This document shows, piece by piece, positions 51,438 to 60,086 of a stretch of DNA of 64,000 nt (the first letter of the stretch is position 1; every line of letters starts with the position of its first letter). Origin of the DNA: Pseudomonas fluorescens (GTDB taxonomy: Bacteria > Pseudomonadota > Gammaproteobacteria > Pseudomonadales > Pseudomonadaceae); contig NZ_CP012830.1 in the NCBI RefSeq assembly GCF_001307155.1, positions 5,640,501-5,704,500 on the forward strand. The letters run 5' to 3'. The notes under the pieces are model-generated. The model saw nothing but the letters and a program-made list of their open reading frames with translations. It had not been told where the DNA came from and searched no databases. A program made the translations under genes and the position numbers.

Positions 51438-52940
51438 ATGTCCGGCTCAATGGCCCAGGCGTTTACACACAATTTCCTCGGGCATTCACCGCGCTGGTAC
51501 AAGGCAAGCATTCTCGCCTTCCTGATTTTCAACCCGCTGGTGCTGTGGACGGCAGGTCCGGTAGCGGCTGGCTGGTTGCTGGTGGCTGAGTTCATTTTTA
51601 CTCTGGCCATGGCACTCAAATGCTACCCGCTGATGCCGGGCGGCCTGTTGATGGTCGAAGCGCTGCTGTTGCGCATGACCACACCTGAAGCGCTGTATGA
51701 CGAGCTGCTGCATAACTTTCCGGTGATCCTGCTGCTGATGTTCATGGTGGCGGGCATTTACTTCATGAAAGACCTGCTGCTGTTTCTGTTTTCGCGGCTA
51801 TTGCTCGGGGTTCGCTCCAAGGCACTGCTGGGGCTGATGTTCTGTTTTCTGTCGGCGTTTCTGTCGGCGTTTCTCGACGCCTTGACGGTGACCGCCGTGA
51901 TCATCAGCGCGGCCGTAGGGTTTTACTCGGTCTATCACCGTGTGGCATCGGGCAACGATCCACGGCAGGACAGCGAATTCAGCGATGATCAGAACCTGCC
52001 GGTCCTGCATCACGAAGACCTTGAACAATTCCGTTCATTCCTGCGCAGTCTGTTGATGCACGGCGCAGTGGGCACCGCGCTCGGTGGTGTCTGCACCTTG
52101 GTGGGTGAGCCACAGAACCTGCTGATCGGCCATGAAATGGGTTGGCACTTTGCAGACTTCTTCCTGAAGGTCGCCCCGGTCTCGCTGCCAGTACTGGTCG
52201 CGGGCCTGGTGACCTGTGTGTTGCTGGAGAAACTGCGCTGGTTTGGTTATGGCACCTTGCTGCCAGACAACGTTCGCGCGGTGCTGGCCAACTATGCGGC
52301 ACAGGACAACGCCGAACGCACCGCCCGCCAACGCGCTGCACTGCTGGTACAAGGCGCGGCCGCGCTGATTCTGATTGCCGGATTGGCGTTTCACATTGCC
52401 GAGGTCGGGCTGATCGGCTTGATGGTGATCGTCTTGATCACGGCGTTCACCGGCATTACCGAAGAGCACCGGATCGGCAATGCCTTCAAGGATGCGATGC
52501 CGTTTACCGCCTTGCTGGTGGTGTTCTTCGCCGTTGTAGCAGTGATTCACGATCAGCAACTGTTCACGCCGTTGATCCAGTGGGTGCTGTCCCTGCCGGC
52601 AGATCAGCAACCAGGCATGTTGTTTATCGCCAATGGCGTGTTGTCGGCCATCAGCGATAACGTGTTCGTGGCGACGATCTACATCACCGAGGTGAAACAG
52701 GCATTCATCTCCGGCCATATGAGCCGCGAGCATTTCGAAACGCTGGCGATTGCCATCAATACCGGCACCAACCTGCCCAGCGTGGCAACACCCAATGGTC
52801 AGGCAGCGTTCCTGTTTCTGCTGACCTCGGCAATTGCCCCACTGATTCGGCTATCCTACGGGCGCATGGTCTGGATGGCGTTGCCGTACACCGTGGTGAT
52901 GGGCGTGCTGGGCTGGTATGCGGTGAGCTACTGGTTGTGA
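51438..52940 (+). CDS. nhaB: Na+/H+ antiporter NhaB
   Basis: This 500-residue, roughly 12-helix antiporter matches NhaB throughout, with FLSAFLDALTVTAVIISAAVGFYSVYHRVASG, GTALGGVCTLVGEPQNLLIG and NTGTNLPSVATPNGQAAFLFLLTS. It extrudes sodium in exchange for protons. The ATG at 51438 follows AAGGAGCAACTG. It is monocistronic, followed by a palindrome. Confidence 0.95.
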   Translation: MSGSMAQAFTHNFLGHSPRWYKASILAFLIFNPLVLWTAGPVAAGWLLVAEFIFTLAMALKCYPLMPGGLLMVEALLLRMTTPEALYDELLHNFPVILLLMFMVAGIYFMKDLLLFLFSRLLLGVRSKALLGLMFCFLSAFLSAFLDALTVTAVIISAAVGFYSVYHRVASGNDPRQDSEFSDDQNLPVLHHEDLEQFRSFLRSLLMHGAVGTALGGVCTLVGEPQNLLIGHEMGWHFADFFLKVAPVSLPVLVAGLVTCVLLEKLRWFGYGTLLPDNVRAVLANYAAQDNAERTARQRAALLVQGAAALILIAGLAFHIAEVGLIGLMVIVLITAFTGITEEHRIGNAFKDAMPFTALLVVFFAVVAVIHDQQLFTPLIQWVLSLPADQQPGMLFIANGVLSAISDNVFVATIYITEVKQAFISGHMSREHFETLAIAINTGTNLPSVATPNGQAAFLFLLTSAIAPLIRLSYGRMVWMALPYTVVMGVLGWYAVSYWL

Positions 52941-52946
52941 CACTTA

Positions 52947-52980
52947 CCTTGTGGGAGCGAGCCTGCTCGCTCCCACAAGG
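52947..52980. repeat. REP-type palindrome and likely terminator between nhaB and zwf
   Basis: CCTTGTGGGAGCGAG and its exact reverse complement flank CCTG. It lies 6 bases after the nhaB stop and 24 bases from the convergent zwf stop, where it can end both transcripts. It is a GTGGGAGC-family Pseudomonas REP. Confidence 0.88.
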
Positions 52981-53004
52981 GGTTTGTATGAAGTATTGCC
53001 TGAC

Positions 53005-54519
53005 TCAGCCGAGGCTGTGCCAGGCACGACCGTCACGGGTCAGTAACTCATCGGCAGCCGTTGGACCATTTTCACCTGCTGCATAGGTTTGCACACTGGC
53101 ATCCTCTTTCCAGGCATCGAGGAACGGCTGAACCGCACGCCAGCCATTTTCGATGTTGTCAGCGCGCTGAAACAGCGTTTGATCACCGGTCAGGCAGTCG
53201 TAGATCAAGGTTTCATACCCAGTGGACGGCTGCATCTCGAAGTAATCCTTGTAGGCAAAGCCCAGCTCGATGTTAGCCATGTTCAGCGCAGGCCCGGGAC
53301 GCTTGGCCAGCAGGTCGAACCACATCCCTTCGTTCGGCTGAATCTGGATCCTGAGGTAAGTCGGTTGCAGCTCATCGACTTCGGTGTCGCGAAACTGCGC
53401 GTAGGGCGCAGGCTTGAAGCAGATGGCGATTTCGGTGTCACGTACGCTCATGCGCTTGCCAGTGCGCAAGTAGAACGGCACGCCGACCCAACGCCAGTTG
53501 TCGATCATCACCTTGAGCGCGACGAAGGTTTCCGTCGTGCTGTCTGGCGCGACATTGGGTTCTTCGCAGTAACCGGCCAACGGCTTGCCGGCGATTTCAC
53601 CGGCAACATACTGACCGCGTACCGAGTTGGCTCGCGCCTCTTCGGTGGACCAGGGACGAATCGCCCCAACCACTTTGGCTTTTTCACCACGCACCGCATC
53701 GGCACCGAAGGCCGCCGGCGGCTCCATCGCAACCATCGCCAGCAACTGGAACAGGTGATTAGGCACCATGTCCCGTAGCGCCCCCGTGTGCTCATAAAAA
53801 CTGCCACGGGTTTCGACGCCAACGGTTTCTGCCGCGGTGATTTGTACGTGGTCGATGTAATGGTTGTTCCAGAACGCTTCAAACAGGCTGTTGGAGAACC
53901 GGCTGACCAAAATGTTCTGCACGGTCTCCTTGCCCAGATAATGGTCGATCCGGTAAATCTGTTTCTCCGTCATGACCTTGAGCAAGCACGCGTTCAAGGC
54001 TTCGGCGGTGTGCAGATCGGAACCGAAGGGTTTTTCGACCACGACCCGGCGGAAGGCGTCGTCGCCCTCTTCCAGCAGCCCGGACGAGCCCAGACGACGC
54101 ACCACTTCACTGAAAAAGCGCGGCGCGGTGGCCAGATAGAACACCGCGTTGCCGGTACCACTCTCGGCGATTTTTGCGCCGAGCGCCTGATAGGTGCTGT
54201 CGTCGAGAAAATCGCCCTGGACATAGCTGATGCCCTTGGCCAGCTTGGCCCAGAGCACCGGGTCCAGAGAGTCATGGCCGACCTTGTTGGCCGCCTCGGC
54301 GCGAATGAAGTCTTCAAGCTTTTTGGCGAAGTCCGCGTCGCTGATCGCATTGTGGTCGACACCGATGATCCGCAATCCATCGCCAAGCAAACCGTCACGA
54401 CTGAGGTTGTACAGCGCCGGCATCAGCAAGCGCTTCACCAGGTCGCCGTGAGCACCAAACAGGAACAGCGTGGTAGGTGGTGCGGGGTGTGCCTTGGATT
54501 TCTTGCGGATAGAAGTCAT
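53005..54519 (-). CDS. zwf: Glucose-6-phosphate dehydrogenase
   Basis: This 504-residue enzyme shows the NADP-binding LFLFGAHGDLVKRLLMP near the N terminus (the usual Ser is His), the active-site RIDHYLGKETVQN and the FYLRTGKRM segment. It oxidises glucose-6-phosphate to 6-phosphogluconolactone. It overlaps the gnd gene by 4 bases (ATGA) and lacks the pgl/eda neighbours of the main zwf locus of pseudomonads, so it is probably a second zwf copy. Confidence 0.94.
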   Translation of the reverse strand: MTSIRKKSKAHPAPPTTLFLFGAHGDLVKRLLMPALYNLSRDGLLGDGLRIIGVDHNAISDADFAKKLEDFIRAEAANKVGHDSLDPVLWAKLAKGISYVQGDFLDDSTYQALGAKIAESGTGNAVFYLATAPRFFSEVVRRLGSSGLLEEGDDAFRRVVVEKPFGSDLHTAEALNACLLKVMTEKQIYRIDHYLGKETVQNILVSRFSNSLFEAFWNNHYIDHVQITAAETVGVETRGSFYEHTGALRDMVPNHLFQLLAMVAMEPPAAFGADAVRGEKAKVVGAIRPWSTEEARANSVRGQYVAGEIAGKPLAGYCEEPNVAPDSTTETFVALKVMIDNWRWVGVPFYLRTGKRMSVRDTEIAICFKPAPYAQFRDTEVDELQPTYLRIQIQPNEGMWFDLLAKRPGPALNMANIELGFAYKDYFEMQPSTGYETLIYDCLTGDQTLFQRADNIENGWRAVQPFLDAWKEDASVQTYAAGENGPTAADELLTRDGRAWHSLG

Positions 54520-55496
54520 TTTTTCGGCGTCTCGACATGGCCGCCAAAGCCGAAGCGCATGGCCGACAGCAGCTTGTCGCCATAGGTACTTTGCTGGCGC
54601 GAACGGAAACGGGCAAACAGCGAGTTGGACAATACCGGCACCGGAACCGACTGTTCCATGGCCGCTTCGATGGTCCAGCGACCTTCGCCGCTGTCAGCCA
54701 CGGCACCGGAGTAGCCGTCGAGTTTCGGATCGCTGGCCAAGGCATCGGCCGTCAGGTCCAGCAACCAGGACGAGACGACGCTGCCACGACGCCAGACTTC
54801 GGCAATATCGGCCACATTCAGATCAAAGCGCTGATCTTCCGGCAGGTTTTCCGAGGCTTTGGTCTTGAGGATGTCGAAACCCTCGGCAAATGCCTGCATC
54901 ATCCCGTATTCGATGCCATTGTGAATCATCTTCACAAAGTGCCCGGAACCAGCAGGGCCGGCATGAATGTAGCCGCGTTCGGCACGATCATCTTCAGCCA
55001 CCCGGTCCTTGGTCCGCGGGATATCACCCAGGCCAGGCGCCAATGCGTCGAACAGCGGGTCGAGGCGATCAACCACGTCAGCGTCACCGCCGATCATCAT
55101 GCAGTAACCGCGCTCCAGCCCCCAAACTCCGCCGGAGGTGCCGACATCGATGTACTTCAGGCCCTTTTCCGACAAGGTTTTCGCCCGACGGATATCGTCC
55201 TTATAGAAGGTGTTGCCGCCATCGATGATCACATCGCCGGCGTCCAGCAACTGGCTCAGGGTGTCGATGGTTTCTTCGGTTGGCGCGCCTGCTGGCAGCA
55301 TGACCCAGACCGCTCGGGGTTTATCCAGTGCCGCGACCAGTGCCGGCAAGTCCGCAACGCCAGTGGCGCCCTCTTCACTCAGGGTCTCAACAAACGCGGT
55401 GTTACGGTCATAGACCACAGTGGTGTGCCCATTGAGCATCAGGCGCCGCGCAATGTTGCCGCCCATGCGGCCCAGTCCGATAATCCCCAGTTGCAT
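54516..55496 (-). CDS. gnd: 6-phosphogluconate dehydrogenase (decarboxylating), short form
   Basis: This 326-residue protein has the Rossmann motif GLGRMGGNIARRL at residues 6-18, DGGNTFYKDD, the catalytic AGSGHFVKMIHNGIEYGMMQ and a short C-terminal domain. It is the short (about 300-330 residue) NAD-preferring type. Start is the ATG at 55496. With zwf it makes a two-step oxidative pentose phosphate branch to ribulose-5-phosphate; the lactonase step is not encoded here. Confidence 0.93.
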   Translation of the reverse strand: MQLGIIGLGRMGGNIARRLMLNGHTTVVYDRNTAFVETLSEEGATGVADLPALVAALDKPRAVWVMLPAGAPTEETIDTLSQLLDAGDVIIDGGNTFYKDDIRRAKTLSEKGLKYIDVGTSGGVWGLERGYCMMIGGDADVVDRLDPLFDALAPGLGDIPRTKDRVAEDDRAERGYIHAGPAGSGHFVKMIHNGIEYGMMQAFAEGFDILKTKASENLPEDQRFDLNVADIAEVWRRGSVVSSWLLDLTADALASDPKLDGYSGAVADSGEGRWTIEAAMEQSVPVPVLSNSLFARFRSRQQSTYGDKLLSAMRFGFGGHVETPKK

Positions 55497-55771
55497 GTGC
55501 TGATGCTCCTTACTACAAATAAAGGTGTGCCAAAGGTTATAGCGCAATGAGCCTGATTAAGGTTAGTCCAGAGCGCTGCAACATAGTTTCCGGACGATTT
55601 GCCCGAGCTATAGGGATAACGTCCAAAACGTTGGCGAAGACACAGGGACCGCAAAAAATAAAAAAGTTCCATAAATAACAAAAAGAAACCAGAATCGGCG
55701 CCGATAGTGGTTCGGGCCTGGCTCCAGAGCAGCCCCCCCACAGATGTGACACGCCATTTGCGAGGTGAGCA
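55497..55771. other. Divergent region between gnd and the 55-residue gene (275 bases)
   Basis: An A-rich tract (AAAAAATAAAAAAGTTCC) lies at about 55652-55672. TACTACAA 13 bases upstream of the gnd start is one half of a HexR-like element without the second half. No coding sequence is seen. Confidence 0.35.
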
Positions 55772-55939
55772 ATGGGCACCGTAGTAAACGCACCACCTCC
55801 ACAGACCCTTTACGTCACTATTCGTCGTGACGAATTGCGCCAGCTCAAAACCGAACGCGAACAACTGCTCGACCAGGTCGCGCAATTGCGCCTGTTGCTT
55901 GCCCAGGCACAACTGCCTGCACAGCCGGTAACGCGCTGA
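55772..55939 (+). CDS. Small 55-residue coiled-coil protein
   Basis: This short gene is preceded by GAGGTGAGC at ideal spacing from the ATG at 55772. The product has an extended Pro-rich start (NAPPPQTLYVTIRRDE) and one amphipathic helix with heptad Leu (LRQLKTEREQLLDQVAQLRLLLAQAQL). I do not recognise a family. It has codon use like its neighbours, and lies divergent to gnd and upstream of the phosphoethanolamine transferase gene. Confidence 0.7.
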   Translation: MGTVVNAPPPQTLYVTIRRDELRQLKTEREQLLDQVAQLRLLLAQAQLPAQPVTR

Positions 55940-56112
55940 AACCGAGCAATAGCCACTACACAAGCTGTCAGTTAGCTGAACGATACTCACAAATTTTTCA
56001 CATCTGCCTGATGATAATTCATCGGTTATAGCCGCTCACTTTGTGAGCGGTGCAATTGTTGGTGTCTGGAAATGCTCCAGTATCCGCAGTAATTAACCGG
56101 ATGGAGCGCTGA

Positions 56113-57858
56113 ATGGCGATGTTTAAACGCAGCAATACGTCTGCGAAAGGTTTCGATTGGGCAGGACTTGGCTGGCTTTTCCTGTTCTTCTGGTATTTCT
56201 CCGGCATCACCCAACTCCTCATCCTCTTGTCTGACACCGCGGGTTTCGCCGGTTTCCGCCAAGCCTTTATCATGAGCGCCATCTGGCTGGCACCGATGCT
56301 ACTGTTCCCGGCGCGTACGCGCTTGCTGGCGGCGGTCATCGGTGTCGTGCTCTGGGCCTGCTCGATGGCGAGCTTGGGTTACTTCTTTATCTATCAGCAG
56401 GAATTCTCGCAAAGCGTCATCTTCATCATGTTCGAATCGAACGTGTCGGAAGCTGGCGAATACATGACTCAGTATTTCGCCTGGTGGATGGTCCTGGCCT
56501 TCCTGGCGCATACCGCCGTTGCAGTATTGCTGTGGACGCGTCTGCGCCCGGTTTACCTCTCTCGTGGCAAAGCCCTGCTGACCGCGACTGCCATTCTGGT
56601 CGCCATTATCGGTTATCCGCTGATCAAGCAGACGGCCCGTACCGGCAGCTTCGCCAGCGGCCTCGAAAAATTCGAAACCCGAGTCGAGCCAGCGGTGCCG
56701 TGGCAGATGATGGTTGCCTATCGTCGCTACCGTGAAACGCTCGGCAGCATGCAAGGCATGCTCGACAACGCCAGTCAGATCCCGCCGCTGCACAACTTCA
56801 AGGATGCAATGGCGAACCAGCCCGCGACCCTGGTGCTGGTGATTGGCGAATCGACCAACCGTCAGCGCATGAGCCTGTATGGCTACCCGCGTGAAACCAC
56901 GCCGGAACTCGACAAGCTCAAGGATCAACTGGCGGTTTTCGACAACGTCGTTACCCCGCGCCCTTACACCATCGAGGCGCTGCAACAGGTTCTGACCTTC
57001 GCCGATGAAGAAAATCCAGACCTGTACCTGAAGACGCCATCCCTGGTCAGCATGATGAAACAGGCGGGTTACAAGACCTTCTGGATCACCAACCAGCAGA
57101 CCATGACCAAGCGCAACACCATGCTCACGACGTTCTCCGAGCAGGCTGATGAACAGGTCTACCTGAACAACAACCGCAACCAAAACGCCCGCCAGTACGA
57201 TGGCGATGTGCTGGAGCCGTTCTCCAAGGCCCTGGCCGACAGCGCTCCGCGCAAGCTCATCGTCGTGCATTTGCTCGGCACGCACATGAGTTACCAGTAC
57301 CGTTATCCGCCGATGTTCGACAAATTCAACGATCGTCAGGGTGTACCGGCAGGCATCAGCGATGATCAGTTGCCGACCTACAACAGCTACGACAATGCGG
57401 TTTTGTACAACGACTTCGTGGTGTCGAGCCTGATCAAGGACTACGCCAAGACCGATCCAAACGGCTTCCTGCTGTACCTCTCCGACCATGGTGAAGACGT
57501 TTTTGACTCCGCAGGTCACACCACACTGGGTCGTAACGAAGCCAAACCGACTGCACCGATGTACACGATTCCGTTCATCGCCTGGGCTTCGCCAAAATGG
57601 CGAGAAGCCCACGACTGGAGCTTTGCCGCGGACCTGCAACGGCCTTACAGCAGTTCGCAGCTGATCCACACCTGGGCAGACCTTGCAGGCTTGAGTTTCG
57701 ATGAACTGGACCGCAGCAAGAGCCTGGTCAGCGACAGCTTCAAACCGCGCCCGCAGTTGATCGGCAACCCTTATGAGCGCGAACAGAAAGCGCTGATCGA
57801 CTTCAGCCTGATGAAACCCAAGGCTGCCGCTGTCAGCGCCTCAACCATCAAGCCGTAA
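56113..57858 (+). CDS. Phosphoethanolamine transferase (CptA/EptA family)
   Basis: This 581-residue protein has about five N-terminal helices (to about residue 175) and a C-terminal periplasmic sulfatase-like domain. The catalytic Thr is in VLVIGESTNRQRMSLYGYPRETTP; further metal-site elements are HLLGTHMSYQYRYP and YLSDHGEDVFDSAGHT. It transfers phosphoethanolamine from phosphatidylethanolamine to lipopolysaccharide, either core heptose (CptA) or lipid A (EptA). The GEST context favours CptA. Start at 56113 follows GGAGCGCTGA; the ATG at 56119 is also possible. Confidence 0.88.
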   Translation: MAMFKRSNTSAKGFDWAGLGWLFLFFWYFSGITQLLILLSDTAGFAGFRQAFIMSAIWLAPMLLFPARTRLLAAVIGVVLWACSMASLGYFFIYQQEFSQSVIFIMFESNVSEAGEYMTQYFAWWMVLAFLAHTAVAVLLWTRLRPVYLSRGKALLTATAILVAIIGYPLIKQTARTGSFASGLEKFETRVEPAVPWQMMVAYRRYRETLGSMQGMLDNASQIPPLHNFKDAMANQPATLVLVIGESTNRQRMSLYGYPRETTPELDKLKDQLAVFDNVVTPRPYTIEALQQVLTFADEENPDLYLKTPSLVSMMKQAGYKTFWITNQQTMTKRNTMLTTFSEQADEQVYLNNNRNQNARQYDGDVLEPFSKALADSAPRKLIVVHLLGTHMSYQYRYPPMFDKFNDRQGVPAGISDDQLPTYNSYDNAVLYNDFVVSSLIKDYAKTDPNGFLLYLSDHGEDVFDSAGHTTLGRNEAKPTAPMYTIPFIAWASPKWREAHDWSFAADLQRPYSSSQLIHTWADLAGLSFDELDRSKSLVSDSFKPRPQLIGNPYEREQKALIDFSLMKPKAAAVSASTIKP

Positions 57859-57864
57859 TCTCTT

Positions 57865-57890
57865 CGGGGGCTGGTTCCAGCCCCCGCTTT
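57865..57890 (+). terminator. Terminator after the phosphoethanolamine transferase gene
   Basis: CGGGGGCTGG and CCAGCCCCCG flank TT, followed by CTTT, 6 bases after the stop codon. Confidence 0.8.
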
Positions 57891-57934
57891 CTGCGCAGCA
57901 TTGATGTGCACGCCCCCAGAGGCGCCCTTCTTGT

Positions 57935-58432
57935 TTAAAGCGACTTGATCCAGAACAGCATCCGGCCATGAGCGGGATCGAACATCCCCGCCGAAAACCC
58001 GAATTTGCTATAGGAACCCTGTGCGACGGCATTGCCTTCCAGCACTTCCAGAGTGATTTTGCAGCAGCCACGCTGACGGGCAATGTCCTCGACCTTTTGC
58101 AGCATTTTCTGGCTCAGGCCCAGCCCGCGAAATTTTCCGACCACCATGACGTCATGGACATTGACCAGTGGACGGCAAGCAAAGGTCGAGAAACCTTCGA
58201 AGCAATTCACCAGCCCGGCAGGCTCCCCGTGAACGAACGCCAGGACACTGAACGCATGGGGTCGCTTGGCCAGCTCGCTGGGCAACTGCTGCAAGACATC
58301 GGCCGATAACGGTGTGCCACCGCCCATCGGGTCTTCAGCGTATTGATTCAGAACCAGACTGATCGCTTCGGCGTGTATCGGATTGCTGTAGCTGGCCTGG
58401 AGTACCAGGATTTCTGCGGATTCCATTTCCAT
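57935..58432 (-). CDS. GNAT-family N-acetyltransferase
   Basis: This 165-residue GNAT protein has motif A as VVGKFRGLGLSQKMLQKVEDIARQRGC at about residues 95-120 (R-G-L-G-L in the acetyl-CoA loop), preceded by VNVHDVMV. C-terminal YSKFGF is motif B. Acceptor unknown. The ATG at 58432 is one of two close Met codons. Confidence 0.88.
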   Translation of the reverse strand: MEMESAEILVLQASYSNPIHAEAISLVLNQYAEDPMGGGTPLSADVLQQLPSELAKRPHAFSVLAFVHGEPAGLVNCFEGFSTFACRPLVNVHDVMVVGKFRGLGLSQKMLQKVEDIARQRGCCKITLEVLEGNAVAQGSYSKFGFSAGMFDPAHGRMLFWIKSL

Positions 58433-58844
58433 CCTCGATCAAACAATGAGTGTGCATCCCTGCGCGCATCGTCTTCCTGCGCCTGGGTCAGACGACATTA
58501 GCGTGACTGGAACGCTTCGGACAACCGCCAAATCATCACAGCCCGGTGTTTTTAGCGCAATGCGCTATAGGGCAACGTCCTTCGTCACTCGCACGCACAA
58601 AAAGCAGGACCTTTCCGATTTTTACGAAAGCTAAATACACAGAATATAAACAATACAGCCGGCGACACGTTTTAAACATCGCTACACCACTGATAAACAG
58701 GGCCTTTGCGCACACAACGCACTCAATAGCCCGCTGTAGGATTCCTACAACAAGGTTTTATCGGTCACCCAAAAGCATTGACAGTCCGTTTATATCCGGC
58801 AACTCTTGTACCCAACGCAAACAAAAAACATGAGATTGCCAACT
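58433..58844. other. Divergent intergenic region (412 bases)
   Basis: Between the GNAT gene (minus) and the C45 enzyme gene (plus). A perfect palindrome, TGTAGGATTCCTACA, is at 58735-58749 and TTGACA at 58778 is a fair -35 hexamer, but the -10 is weak. The middle is A/T-rich without a convincing gene. Confidence 0.45.
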
Positions 58845-59969
58845 ATGAACCACTCCCCTTTCCCTCTCGTCGAGATCAGCGGCACCCCCTTCGACCGCGG
58901 CCTCCAATACGGTCAAGCGGTCAGCCAGCGCATTCACAAAAGCATCGAGATCTACTCTGTCCAGCTGCTGAAGATGGGCTACACCTGGGCCGACATCCGT
59001 GGCTTTGCCAATGAGTTCGTGCCCAGCATCGAAGCATTCGAGCCGGAGTACGCTCAGGAAATGCGCGGTATCGCCGAGGGTGCAGGCTGCGATTTCGAAG
59101 CTATCGTGCTGATCAACGCCCGCACCGAGATCATCCAGCTGGGCCGACGCAAGGCTCGCCTGCCAGATCCGGATGGCTGCACTGGCGCGGTGATTCTGCC
59201 GACGGCATCGGCCGCCAACGAAGTGATTCACGGACAAAACTGGGACTGGCGCGCGGAATGTGCCGAGAGCGCCATTGTGCTGAAAGTCCTGCGCGAAGAC
59301 GGCCCGGATGTACTGACCTTCACCGAAGCCGGCGGCCTGGCCCGCAACGGCCTGAACTCGATCGGCACCGCAATCACCGCCAACTACCTGGAGTCCGAAC
59401 GCGACTACACCCAGGTCGGCGTGCCACTGCCATTCATTCGACGCAAGGCGCTGGAGGCCGCGCATTTTGCGCTGTCGATCAAGGTGGTCGCCACCACCGC
59501 CAAATCCACCTCCAACAACATGATGCTCAGTCACGCTGGTGGCTATGCGATCAACTTTGAATGCGCCCCGGATGAAGTCTTCCCGATTCAGGCCGAACAG
59601 GGGTTGCTGGTACACGCCAACCATTGGCAGAGCCCGGTGGCATTGGGCAAGTTGCGTGAAGCCGGCTTGAACAGCGTTCCCGAAAGCCTCTATCGCGACG
59701 TGCGTGTGCGGCAAATCCTCAGCGAAACGCCCGGGCAATTGACCGCCGAGCACCTGAAAAAAGCTTTCTTCGATGACTTCGGCACGCCGTGGGCGGTGTG
59801 TCGCCCGCCGCTTTCCAACATGGCCGGCAACCTGTCGGCTACCGTTGCCATGGTGGTGATGCGCCCGGCCAAGGGCTTGATGGAAGTCGCACCGCTGCCG
59901 GCCGTGAACCGAGAATTCACCGCCTATTCGCTGGCCATGGAGGGCGACATCAACCGCTACCTCAAGTAA
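58845..59969 (+). CDS. C45-family Ntn-hydrolase (penicillin acyltransferase-like)
   Basis: This 374-residue protein resembles isopenicillin-N acyltransferase. The N-terminal nucleophile after self-cleavage would be C112 in DG-C112-TGAVI; GQNWDWRAECAESAIVL and the NNMMLSHAGGYAINFE segment fit the C45 fold. Such enzymes hydrolyse or transfer acyl groups on amides, amino-acid conjugates or peptides. It has no signal peptide. A dipeptide-type ABC transporter follows. The start is uncertain (58830 or 58845); neither has a good ribosome site. Confidence 0.83.
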   Translation: MNHSPFPLVEISGTPFDRGLQYGQAVSQRIHKSIEIYSVQLLKMGYTWADIRGFANEFVPSIEAFEPEYAQEMRGIAEGAGCDFEAIVLINARTEIIQLGRRKARLPDPDGCTGAVILPTASAANEVIHGQNWDWRAECAESAIVLKVLREDGPDVLTFTEAGGLARNGLNSIGTAITANYLESERDYTQVGVPLPFIRRKALEAAHFALSIKVVATTAKSTSNNMMLSHAGGYAINFECAPDEVFPIQAEQGLLVHANHWQSPVALGKLREAGLNSVPESLYRDVRVRQILSETPGQLTAEHLKKAFFDDFGTPWAVCRPPLSNMAGNLSATVAMVVMRPAKGLMEVAPLPAVNREFTAYSLAMEGDINRYLK

Positions 59970-60086
59970 CTCACGCGACACCCTGCCCTGCGGGCGGCAC
60001 GACAAGAACAATGACAATAAACAACTAACGGTTTGCGACGCCTGCCGGCTCTCACCGTCGCAAACCGCCCATGGAGAATCACTCCC

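Noticed and set aside
55505..55525. TACTACAA near the gnd start as a HexR operator.
   Set aside because: Only one half-site is present; the palindromic partner TTGTAGT is missing.
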